DNA of 29,043 nucleotides from CAYNEI01 sp964396185 (GTDB lineage Archaea > Thermoplasmatota > SW-10-69-26): the NCBI GenBank assembly GCA_964396185.1, contig CAYNEI010000028.1, forward strand, positions 1-29,043, in the 5' to 3' direction. Made by a program: the position numbers and the translations under genes. The notes below the pieces were generated by a model. That model was not told where the DNA came from and made no database searches. It saw only the letters and a program-made list of their open reading frames with translations. Numbering within the stretch: position 1 is the stretch's first letter; every line of letters begins with the position of its first letter. Positions 6,635 through 14,384 of this stretch are shown here, one piece after another.

Positions 6635-7885
6635 GTGACCCTCGCGTGGACAACGGGCCTCATCGTTGACGCCTTGAGCGGCGTTCTCTTCGTTGCCCTC
6701 GGCCTCTTCGTGATCGGCCTTCGCCGTGACCTCCGGGCGAACCGCGCCTTCGGCGTCTTCGGCGTGGCCTTCGGCGGGGCCCTGCTGCTGACCAACCTCG
6801 TTGCTGTCCCGGCGGACGGGGTGGTCTCGGAGGTGAGCTTCCTCGTCGCAACCGTGCTCGCCTTCGCTGCGACAGGCGCCGTGGTCTACCTCGGTGGCCT
6901 GTTCCCGCGCGCCATCCCGAGGGCCAGTTGGAGCCTGTTCGCGGTCCCGGTGCTCGCCGCCCTCGCGCACGTCGCGCTCATCCCGGAGATGCATGGGTTC
7001 CGTGGACCGGGGCTCGTTCGATCCGTGTACATGGCGGGTGTCCTGACGCTGATCGCCGCGCTCCTGTTCGTCCTCGTGCTCCTCCCCCTCCGTCACGCGC
7101 GGGACCCGGTCCTCGCTCAGAGGGATCGCCGCGAGGTTCGCATCTTCGCCGCCGCGATGGTGCTCTACCCCGGGCTGCTCGCCGGAGCCTACACCCGCGC
7201 CGAGGCGTTCTCCATCTACGGCCGCACGGTGGTGCTGGCCATCCTGCTCATCGTTGCGGGCCTTTGGCTCGTGGCGACCGCACGTGCCCGTCCAACAGAG
7301 CGCCGGGCGTGTCGGAACCTCGCATGGATGGCGCTTGGCATGCCGGTGCTCGGGATGCTCGCAGTGACCGCGTTCGGGAGTTATGCCTCCGCGCTCGACA
7401 GCGGCATCATGGGTGGAGCGCGCGCCGTGGGCGTTGCGATGCTTGCCTACGCCATCCTACGCCACGCCCTCTTCGACATCGATCTCAAGGTCAAGTGGAC
7501 CGTCAAGCAGTCCACGGTGGCGGCCTTCTTCGTGACGGTGTTCTTCTTCGTCAGCGAGGCCGCAGAGACGTTCTTCAGTGCCGCCATCGGGCCCTACCTC
7601 GGCCTTGTGGCCGCCGCGCTGCTTGTCTTCGCGCTGGCCCCCCTGCAGCGAGTGGCGGAGCGCGTCGCGGACGCCGCGATGCCCCATGTGGAGGACACGC
7701 AAGCGTATCGGGAGGGGCGCAAAGAGGAGGTGTACCGTGCCACCCTGGCGGAGCTCGTTGCTGACGGCCGGGTCTCGACCAAGGAGCGTCGAGCGCTCTT
7801 CCGGTTGCAGGAGAGCCTGGGGCTGGACGCCACGGTTGCCAACCGCCTGGAGGCCGAGGTGATGGACGTGTTGGACGTGACGTGA
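6635..7885 (+). CDS. Multi-pass membrane protein with helical cytoplasmic tail, function unknown
   Basis: Protein of 416 residues. Residues about 7-335 contain roughly ten hydrophobic segments. The loop after the eighth or so reads LRHALFDIDLKVKWT, close to the LRYRLFDIDL motif found in seven-helix sensory input domains in front of histidine kinases. No kinase follows. Instead residues about 350-416 form a charged helical tail with LVADGRVSTKERRALFRLQESLGL, an EF-hand/TerB-like helix-turn pattern seen in archaeal membrane proteins; a similar DGQVTRYERESLLDAL lies in the tail of the propeller protein at 14385-16733. GTG at 6635 is the first start before the hydrophobic region; a weak TATA-like GCTATTAAC lies at 6553-6561. 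Possibly an orphan sensor; function is not assigned. Confidence 0.75.
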   Translation: MTLAWTTGLIVDALSGVLFVALGLFVIGLRRDLRANRAFGVFGVAFGGALLLTNLVAVPADGVVSEVSFLVATVLAFAATGAVVYLGGLFPRAIPRASWSLFAVPVLAALAHVALIPEMHGFRGPGLVRSVYMAGVLTLIAALLFVLVLLPLRHARDPVLAQRDRREVRIFAAAMVLYPGLLAGAYTRAEAFSIYGRTVVLAILLIVAGLWLVATARARPTERRACRNLAWMALGMPVLGMLAVTAFGSYASALDSGIMGGARAVGVAMLAYAILRHALFDIDLKVKWTVKQSTVAAFFVTVFFFVSEAAETFFSAAIGPYLGLVAAALLVFALAPLQRVAERVADAAMPHVEDTQAYREGRKEEVYRATLAELVADGRVSTKERRALFRLQESLGLDATVANRLEAEVMDVLDVT

Positions 7886-7919
7886 TCGCGGGGTTGAGCC
7901 GTCGGAGAGGCGGCGCAGC

Positions 7920-8045
7920 CTACCAGAACATCAGGTCCGTCACCTGGACGGCGCCCGAGCCGGTCTGGTCGAACACCAATGCGACGCTTGCCACGCGCGA
8001 AAGGTCGACCCCCTGCTCGGCGAACGCGTTCAGGCCATGCTCATG
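7920..8045 (-). pseudogene. Remnant of a further secreted-protein gene at the operon end
   Basis: After the S15 hydrolase stop, a minus-strand frame reads GLNAFAEQGVDLSRVASVAL, then VFDQTGSGAVQVTDLMFW and a stop at 7920. This resembles the C-terminal beta-strand end of many secreted enzymes (x-VDLSxVxxVxLVFD-x-T-x-SG-x-x-x-VDD-x-x-F). It has no usable start. An ATGAGCATGGCC at the overlap with the S15 stop runs into TGA after four codons. The same 12 bases form the start of the S15 gene itself, so a deletion between short repeats may have fused a start to a distant 3' end. Confidence 0.5.
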
Positions 8046-10431
8046 TTCGTCGCCTCCACGCGAGCGCGGCGAACAGGAATGCGACAAGAGCCGCGGCCCC
8101 CAGACCGGGCACCGAGAGCGGCTCCTCGCCATGGGCGCCGACGGGTTCGACCAACTCCTCCAACCGCACGCCCTGCAGTTCCGCCGGCCGCAGGGGAAGC
8201 AGGAGCGAGTTCTCCGCGTCCGGACCGATGGCGAGGGCGTTCTCCCCGCGCTCGAACGCTTCGATGGTGCGCCCGTCGTCGTGGCTGGCAAGCGTCACCC
8301 GCAACCGCTCCCCGGCCTCCACGACGTCCTCCTGGGGGTAGAGGTCGATGGTCACCGTGTACGGGGTGTCCGTCGGCACGGCTTCCGGGTTGCTGATACC
8401 GTGGCGGAATGTGGGGTTCAGGTACCCGTAGTTCATCCGCTCATCCACGGCCTCGCCGTCCGGGTCTAGGCGCGCCATCACCGCGACGAGGTGCGTGTGC
8501 TCGACCTCGCTGGTCAGGGTCAATTGTGCCTGCGGTACCCCGGAGACGATGCTGCGCTCGGGGAACGGTTCCGTCTCGAACACGATCTCCAGCTCCTCGG
8601 CGGGCACCTCCGTGCAATCGTTCACCGACCATTCAACTTCTCGAAGGCCGGGGGCCCCCCGGTTCTCCTCGTCGCGGGGACAACCCAGCCAACCCAGCTC
8701 GTGCCCCGATCCGGGGGGATCCTGCATGAGGGAGCCGCTGGCGTCGAAGTGGAGGACCAGTTCGTCTCGTTCCTCGGGGAGAAGCGGCCAGTTCGCGGAC
8801 CGGTGCCATTCGCCGCTGTCGTCGTGCACCCAAGCGATATCCTCCCCGAAGACGCCCGTGCCGATGCCTTGAAGGTGCGTGTCGAAGAAGGCGACGGTGT
8901 GCTCCCACCAGTCGCCGTAGGCTTCCGCAGCGTGGTTTGGCCACACGTGGCCCAGCTGGGTGGCCACCAGGACCTTGGGGGACTCAAGATCGTTCCACCA
9001 GGGCGCGATGTGGTCGGGCTTCACGTTCCAGTCCGCGAGGCCGTGCACTTGGAGCACGGGCACCTCGATCTCGCCCACGCGGTCGCGCAGATTGCGCTCC
9101 TGCCACCACGGGCCGTACGCGCCCGACTGGTCCATGCCACCATGGTCCACATTGTGCTCCACATGGTCGCACTCTGCCTGCTCGACGGACCTGGGAACGT
9201 AGTTGGGATAATGCGGGTTCATGGTGGGCGTGAGGGCGATCCCGGTGAGTACCGTGTTTGTGTTGCCTGCAAGGGAGTGCACGCTGTGCGGCACGCCTGC
9301 CATGAAGTAGCTGTGGTACCAGCTCGTCGAGGTGACACCGGGCACGACAGCCTTCACGTGGGGGTTGCCGGAGATGGCCGCCATGACCGCCTGTCCGCCG
9401 TTGTAGGATCCCCCCACGAAGCCTACGTTGCCGTCCGACCACGTCTGTGTGCCGAGCCACTCGGCGACGTGCCACGTGTCCTGGAGTTCAAGGGGGCCGC
9501 GCAGGTTGAAGCACCCCGATGACTCCCCGGTGCCACGCACGTCCACCTGGGCGTAGGCGTAGCCCCGCTTGGCGAAGACCTCGACGTAGCGCTCGAAGTG
9601 GTCCCGGTAGATGTCAGGAGCGGCCAGGTACGGCTCGAGGTCCTGGTTCCTCCCCAGACCGGAGTAGGGTGTCGCGTGAGCGACCACGGGGAAGGGTCCG
9701 CCCGAGTCCGGACGCACGATGCGAACGTGCAGTTCGACGCCGTCGTGGCCTGGGATGAAGTGGGTGGAGGAGACCAGGGGGAGGTCGGCGTCCGGTGGGG
9801 GGACCTCATAGCGCGTGTAGGGGGCGTTCAGGGTCGATGGAGTCCACTGGGGGTCCCGCTCCGCGATGACGCGCACATGGACGGGGCCCTGGAGGACGGA
9901 GACGTCCGTCGAACCAGGCTGCTCATCTGTCCACACGCCGATGTTGGCCTCGGTGTGCACCGCTCGCGGCAGGTCCCACTCCTCCCGCTCCAAGCGGAAC
10001 GACCACGCGTGCACCGGGTCGGACGTGGGCGCGCCCATCCCATCCTCCGAGTCTCGAACGGTCGTGCTCAAGAAGGCGGCGTACCTCCCCTCCTGCAGGG
10101 CGTCCCGTGCGTCCACCTCGATGCGTAGCACTTCGGTGCCGGCTGGAATCGGTGCCACATCCTCCCGGGGTACGAACGCGCACCCGCCCATGACGCTCTC
10201 GAAGAACACGAGCTCCACCACCGTGGCCGTTGGGTAGCATTCCCCCGCCTCCACCGTACCTTCGAAGAGCACGCGATCGGTCTCCCCGTCCTGCCAGGGA
10301 TCCTCCATGGTCGTCGTGACCATGGTGTCGGTGGAGGTGGGCTCCTCGCCGGTGAGGCAACCGGCGAGTCCGACGGCGAGCAGGAGGCCAACGGCGACAG
10401 AGGCACTCCCGCGTGAAAGGGCCATGCTCAT
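8041..10431 (-). CDS. S15/CocE-NonD family secreted serine hydrolase, doubly anchored
   Basis: Alpha/beta-hydrolase of 796 residues related to Xaa-Pro dipeptidyl-peptidases and cocaine esterase. The lipobox LAGC (Cys25) ends an N-terminal signal peptide. Residues about 50-210 are an extra N-terminal beta-rich region. The catalytic domain has GGSYNGG (nucleophile Ser342), Asp467 in HGLADWNVKPDH and His495 in QLGHVWPN. A C-terminal jelly-roll (XPepD_C-like, TPYTVTIDLYPQ...VVEAGERLRVTL) follows. The last 25 residues are PGLG plus a hydrophobic helix ending WRRR, like an archaeal PGF-CTERM sorting tail. ATG at 10431 overlaps the subtilase stop as ATGA. Likely cleaves peptides or esters outside the cell; substrate unknown. 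Confidence 0.9.
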   Translation of the reverse strand: MSMALSRGSASVAVGLLLAVGLAGCLTGEEPTSTDTMVTTTMEDPWQDGETDRVLFEGTVEAGECYPTATVVELVFFESVMGGCAFVPREDVAPIPAGTEVLRIEVDARDALQEGRYAAFLSTTVRDSEDGMGAPTSDPVHAWSFRLEREEWDLPRAVHTEANIGVWTDEQPGSTDVSVLQGPVHVRVIAERDPQWTPSTLNAPYTRYEVPPPDADLPLVSSTHFIPGHDGVELHVRIVRPDSGGPFPVVAHATPYSGLGRNQDLEPYLAAPDIYRDHFERYVEVFAKRGYAYAQVDVRGTGESSGCFNLRGPLELQDTWHVAEWLGTQTWSDGNVGFVGGSYNGGQAVMAAISGNPHVKAVVPGVTSTSWYHSYFMAGVPHSVHSLAGNTNTVLTGIALTPTMNPHYPNYVPRSVEQAECDHVEHNVDHGGMDQSGAYGPWWQERNLRDRVGEIEVPVLQVHGLADWNVKPDHIAPWWNDLESPKVLVATQLGHVWPNHAAEAYGDWWEHTVAFFDTHLQGIGTGVFGEDIAWVHDDSGEWHRSANWPLLPEERDELVLHFDASGSLMQDPPGSGHELGWLGCPRDEENRGAPGLREVEWSVNDCTEVPAEELEIVFETEPFPERSIVSGVPQAQLTLTSEVEHTHLVAVMARLDPDGEAVDERMNYGYLNPTFRHGISNPEAVPTDTPYTVTIDLYPQEDVVEAGERLRVTLASHDDGRTIEAFERGENALAIGPDAENSLLLPLRPAELQGVRLEELVEPVGAHGEEPLSVPGLGAAALVAFLFAALAWRRRT

Positions 10432-12068
10432 GGCCGCCGCCTCCACGTGAGCGCGGCGACCAGCGTGGCGAGCAGGACCCACACGCCGGGCCCTGGCGTA
10501 CTGCGTCCACCCTCCTCGGCGAGCGCATCGAGGTCCTCATCGATCCCGCTCAGCCCCTCTGCGTCGAGGAACTCGGTGAGTGCGCTGGCCTCAAGGCCAG
10601 CGGGCTCGTTCTCCACCAGGAAGCTTCGCAGGGGCTCATCCAGGGGGTCCTCCCAGTCGGTGTACGGTTGATCTCCGGCCAGGAAGGCGTCGAGCTCACC
10701 GTCGGTGGCTAGCGCCTGCTCCACCGCAGCGCCGGCATCCACCATGCCGGCCCCGGCCTGCCAGTACGGTCTGGCCTCGGCCAGTGGCACGGCGGTCTCC
10801 ACGAGGATGTCGTAGGCTTGCGCGGGGGAGAGCTCAGGGTTGGCCTCGAGGAGGAGCGCGAGCACGCCGGCGACCATGGGCGCGGCGAAGCTGGTACCGC
10901 TTGCCTGGCTGTAATGGGTCGCTTGGGCGACGAGGTCGCGTTCCATCGGGTCCGGTCCCGCGACGGCGTCCAGCGCATGGATCCATCCCGCCCGCGACTT
11001 GGTCGCGGTGATGGCGGCACCAGGCGCCACGAGAGTGGGGTGGGTCCACACCTCACCGCAGTCGCGCGGGTCCATGCCGGTGGAGGAGAAGGGCCAGAGC
11101 CTTGCCTGCTTGTCGGTGGCTCCGATGTTCAGGGCCCACGGCATGTTGCCGAAGCTGTTGATCCACACCTCCTCGCACGCGTCGGGTTGACCATCGTTGC
11201 CTGCGGCGAAGAGCACAGCCATGCCGGCCTTGTACGCTTCCAGGCTGGCAACGTTGAAAGGATCCTCAGGATCGTGGGCCCCGCCGAAGCCCCCGTACGA
11301 GTTCGTGATCAACCGGAACCCGAACCGCTCCTGGTTCTCCAGTGCATACTCGAAGCCCTGGAGCGCCTGCGCCATGAAACCGTACGGGGAGAAGATCCCC
11401 CAGCTCACGATGTCGGCCTCCGGAGCGATGCCGATGTAGGTGGCGTGGCTCGGGTCTTGCTCTCCGAGGGCTTCGCCCGTGCCGGCGATGATGCCCGTCA
11501 CGGGCGTCCCGTGCCCCATCTCGTCGTTGAAGGGCACGCCCTCATGGTAGTCCAAGGGCACGAGTCCCGAGTCCAGGGGGTCGGCGGCTTGCACGTTCAC
11601 CAGGATGCGGTCCTCAAGATCTGGGTGGAGCGCGTCCACGCCCGTGTCGATGACGAGCACCCGCACGCCCGCCCCACGGACACCGAGGTCCTGCCATGCA
11701 CCCGTCGCGTTGGCGAGGGGTGCTGCATCGTTGAGGGCGAACTCGATGGCGCGGTCCGGGTGCACGCTGGACACCCATGGGAGCGCGCGCAGGCGCTCCA
11801 CGTCGGCCCGGTCTGCAAGCACCTGGGTCACGCCGATGTGCGGCAGGACGACTTGGTCCAGGCCGAGGGCGTCCAGGTCCTCGGAGGCGGCACCCGGGTT
11901 CGCGCCACGGACGTGGGTGAGGTAGACGACCGCGGAGCCATTCTCAAGGCTCTCCTCCACGCCGGGGGCGAGGCGGGCAAGCTCCCCCTCAGATCCCTGA
12001 GCACCAGCATCCGATACGATGGCCAGGGGCGCGGTCAGGAGGAGCAACACGATCAGCGACGATCTCAT
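10428..12068 (-). CDS. Secreted subtilisin-family serine protease (S8)
   Basis: Protein of 546 residues. A signal peptide (MRSSLIVLLLLTAPLAI) is followed by an inhibitor-I9-like propeptide to about residue 105. The catalytic domain has Asp141 (VIDTGVDALHPD), His186 (GHGTPVTGI), the oxyanion Asn291 (AAGNDG) and Ser393 (GTSFAAPMVAGV), so the full triad is intact. An acidic linker (about 465-520) leads to a C-terminal TPGPG plus hydrophobic helix ending WRRRP, a surface-anchoring tail like that of the next gene. ATG at 12068 overlaps the metzincin stop (ATGA), and its own stop overlaps the S15 start (ATGA). Expected to digest extracellular proteins. Confidence 0.95.
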   Translation of the reverse strand: MRSSLIVLLLLTAPLAIVSDAGAQGSEGELARLAPGVEESLENGSAVVYLTHVRGANPGAASEDLDALGLDQVVLPHIGVTQVLADRADVERLRALPWVSSVHPDRAIEFALNDAAPLANATGAWQDLGVRGAGVRVLVIDTGVDALHPDLEDRILVNVQAADPLDSGLVPLDYHEGVPFNDEMGHGTPVTGIIAGTGEALGEQDPSHATYIGIAPEADIVSWGIFSPYGFMAQALQGFEYALENQERFGFRLITNSYGGFGGAHDPEDPFNVASLEAYKAGMAVLFAAGNDGQPDACEEVWINSFGNMPWALNIGATDKQARLWPFSSTGMDPRDCGEVWTHPTLVAPGAAITATKSRAGWIHALDAVAGPDPMERDLVAQATHYSQASGTSFAAPMVAGVLALLLEANPELSPAQAYDILVETAVPLAEARPYWQAGAGMVDAGAAVEQALATDGELDAFLAGDQPYTDWEDPLDEPLRSFLVENEPAGLEASALTEFLDAEGLSGIDEDLDALAEEGGRSTPGPGVWVLLATLVAALTWRRRP

Positions 12069-14284
12069 GTCGGTGCCTCCGACCCGGTCGGGAACAGCGG
12101 CGTCAGGCCCACCTCGTACGTCATCGCTGCGCCACCGTAGCCGTACACGGACCCGGTGCACCCGCGATCACAGCGGTCGAGCGCGCGGAGCACAACCTTG
12201 TCGTGGGCGTTGTACCAGAGGTTGGCCACGGGGTCGGCTTCCTCATTCACCACCGCGGCCCAAGCGGCCCATTTCGCGTGGCTTGGGGCGTCTTGCTCCC
12301 GGTACTCGATCTCGATGGCGACGGCGCCATCCGGGACGTCGACAGGGAACGTGGCGCGCGAGAGGTCGCCCGTTGGGAGCGGTACGCTCCAGGGGAGGGG
12401 GAGGCCGGTCGACGGGAGACCCACGGAGTCCCCGGCGGGGATCTCGACGACGGTCGTCACGGTGTCGCCGCGCACGGTTGCACCCACCCCTGGCGGCTGG
12501 AGCACGCCGTGGTCGCCGGTGGCAGCACGGCCCTTGCGCGCCTCGTCGAGGGCCTGCGCGTAGCGTCCGGCCTCCACGAGTTCCAGGGCGGTCGATGCGG
12601 CCTCGCGGGCCGCGGCGGGAGCGCTGGCGTCGCGGAGCACGTCGGCGGCCACGTGGACGGCGTGGTGACGGAGCAGGAACTCTTTGTCGAAGGAGCTGAA
12701 CTGGAGTGATGAGCTGCGGTAGGCCATGGCCGTGGCGGTGCTGTCCCAGAGCCAGTTCGACTCGAGGGTGTCATAGTCATCCTCGTCGAGGCCGCCAGCC
12801 ATGAAGGGGTGGTGCAGGCCGAAGCTGTGGCCCATCTCGTGGATGAGCAGGCCATTCCAGTAGTCCCAGAACTCGGCGTCGGTCCACCCCTGCACTTCCG
12901 CAGATGTGCAGACGGGTACGTCGGGCCGAGCGCATAGGGACGCGTCGCCAGCTTCCATGATCACACCCCAGGGATCACCCCACTCGTCGTTGTCGCCGTA
13001 CCCGTACAGGAACGGGGAGGGGAACTCTGTCCAGAAAACGAAGGCGGGGTGGACGCGCGCGTCCGGCTGGTCCGGCACGTAGTGGTCCCAGTTCTCGTTG
13101 AGGTGCCGCTTGACGATGCCGTAGTCCACGAAGCTCGCCCAATGCCGGTTCTTGGCGTCCTGGAGCACGGCGTGCATGTCGGGGTCGTCATCGGGGAGGT
13201 GGACGTAGTCGAACTCGACCTGCACCTCGGCCCAGGGCACAAGCTCGCGGAACGCTTGCGCGATCCCCTCCTCATCGGTGTTCGCCGGGATGTCAACCGG
13301 GTCGATCCCGTGGAGGGGGCTCTCGGGGTTCGTGCGTGCGTTGGGGTCGATGAAGATGCGGAAGGGGACCACGTAGCGGTCCGCGTGGTCCAGGGCGTAG
13401 ACGGGGCCCCGGGCCCACAGCATGCTCGTAGCGTCGCGGAGGTTGCGGGCCAGGTTCTCGTAGAACACGTCCACGTCGTCGACGAGGTCCCAGACGGGGA
13501 GATCCGCCCCGCCCCTCGGTTCCCACCCGTCGCGGCCGGCGATGCTCGTGGAGCGGAGATCCCAACGGTTCGGACCGGCGGAAACGTCGAGGAAGACGAG
13601 ATCGTGGTTGCCGCCCCAGGCGCGGAGGTTGTCCTGGCTGAACAGGCCGGGACCGTCGTCGATGGTGTACTGATGGTACGTGTCCCTTGGGAGGTGCTCC
13701 CGGGTGTGGTGGTCGAGCACGAAGACCGTGTAACCGGGCCCAGGGAACGACAGGCCGTGACCGGCGCGGTTCTCTGCGATCCACGTCTCGAGCGCGACGG
13801 CGTCGATGCGCTGGACATCGTCGCAGTCCTCACCGGAGGTCGGGACTTCCCCCAGGGGCGTGAGGGGCGACTCGTCCTGGGCGCAGATCCGGTGCTGGCC
13901 CTCCCGATCGTAGTCCTCCAGGAACCCGTCCGCTGGACCCGGCGTGGCGATGCTTGCGGCGTAGGCGAAGAGCGCCTCGGCGAACGCCTCCGGCGCCGTG
14001 TGGATGACGTACTCGATGTCGTACTGGAGCGGTTCAGGGTCGACCCCGCCTGTGATGGTCGAGCGCCCCCAGTTCAGGGACGGGAGCGCGGGCTCCATGT
14101 GCTCCAGCAACCCCTCCCCGTCGAAGGTGTCGAAGCCGACGGCCACCACGTGGATCGGCAGATCCATGACGAGGACCGGGGCGTCGGTGGCGGCGGGGTC
14201 CAAGGTGGCCTCCTCGGTGTCGGGACCGATGCAACCGGCCAACGCCGCGCTCACGAGGAGCACCACGAGCACATGGGACCTCAT
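12065..14284 (-). CDS. Lipoprotein zinc metalloprotease of the metzincin type
   Basis: Protein of 739 residues. The lipobox LAGC (Cys18) predicts lipid anchoring on the outer face of the membrane. The zinc site HEMGHSFGLHH (His482, Glu483, His486, His492) fits HExxHxxGxxH, and a Met-turn candidate is Met520 in TATAMAYRS; together these define metzincins. The first 440 residues do not match a family I recognise and may be a large substrate-binding or pro-region. The last 130 residues look like a beta-sandwich ending with a cysteine pair (CDRGC). ATG at 14284 has GGAGG seven bases upstream and starts the signal peptide; longer frames upstream are GC-rich read-through. Its stop overlaps the subtilase start. 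Confidence 0.88.
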   Translation of the reverse strand: MRSHVLVVLLVSAALAGCIGPDTEEATLDPAATDAPVLVMDLPIHVVAVGFDTFDGEGLLEHMEPALPSLNWGRSTITGGVDPEPLQYDIEYVIHTAPEAFAEALFAYAASIATPGPADGFLEDYDREGQHRICAQDESPLTPLGEVPTSGEDCDDVQRIDAVALETWIAENRAGHGLSFPGPGYTVFVLDHHTREHLPRDTYHQYTIDDGPGLFSQDNLRAWGGNHDLVFLDVSAGPNRWDLRSTSIAGRDGWEPRGGADLPVWDLVDDVDVFYENLARNLRDATSMLWARGPVYALDHADRYVVPFRIFIDPNARTNPESPLHGIDPVDIPANTDEEGIAQAFRELVPWAEVQVEFDYVHLPDDDPDMHAVLQDAKNRHWASFVDYGIVKRHLNENWDHYVPDQPDARVHPAFVFWTEFPSPFLYGYGDNDEWGDPWGVIMEAGDASLCARPDVPVCTSAEVQGWTDAEFWDYWNGLLIHEMGHSFGLHHPFMAGGLDEDDYDTLESNWLWDSTATAMAYRSSSLQFSSFDKEFLLRHHAVHVAADVLRDASAPAAAREAASTALELVEAGRYAQALDEARKGRAATGDHGVLQPPGVGATVRGDTVTTVVEIPAGDSVGLPSTGLPLPWSVPLPTGDLSRATFPVDVPDGAVAIEIEYREQDAPSHAKWAAWAAVVNEEADPVANLWYNAHDKVVLRALDRCDRGCTGSVYGYGGAAMTYEVGLTPLFPTGSEAPT

Positions 14285-14384
14285 AGCAAGCCTCCATCGT
14301 TGCCGAGCGGGTGACTGGCCTTGACCGTTCGGACTAGCCGAAGCGCGCAAACCAGGCGAGTTCCTTGCTGCGTGGCCAGTCCGT
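14285..14384 (-). other. Intra-operon spacer with stem-loop
   Basis: This 100-base spacer separates the propeller gene from the metzincin gene, while the other gene junctions of the operon overlap. An 8-bp perfect inverted repeat, GACTGGCC (14313-14320) and GGCCAGTC (14374-14381), encloses a smaller hairpin TTCGG-ACTA-GCCGAA. It may be a processing or attenuation site setting the ratio of receptor to proteases; no evidence of a promoter is seen. Confidence 0.4.

Noticed and set aside
6289..6795. A 168-codon minus-strand gene containing the methylthiotransferase-like tail
   Set aside because: Upstream of about 6553 the frame is antisense to the start of the membrane protein gene and shows no homology; only the tail is meaningful, as a pseudogene.
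10818..12140. Plus-strand open frame of 440 codons
   Set aside because: Shadow of the subtilase gene, whose catalytic Asp, His and Ser are all intact on the minus strand.
13049..14314. Long plus-strand open frame of 421 codons
   Set aside because: It is antisense to the metzincin gene, has no recognisable domain, and arises from GC-rich codon bias; the minus frame has an intact zinc site and signal peptide.
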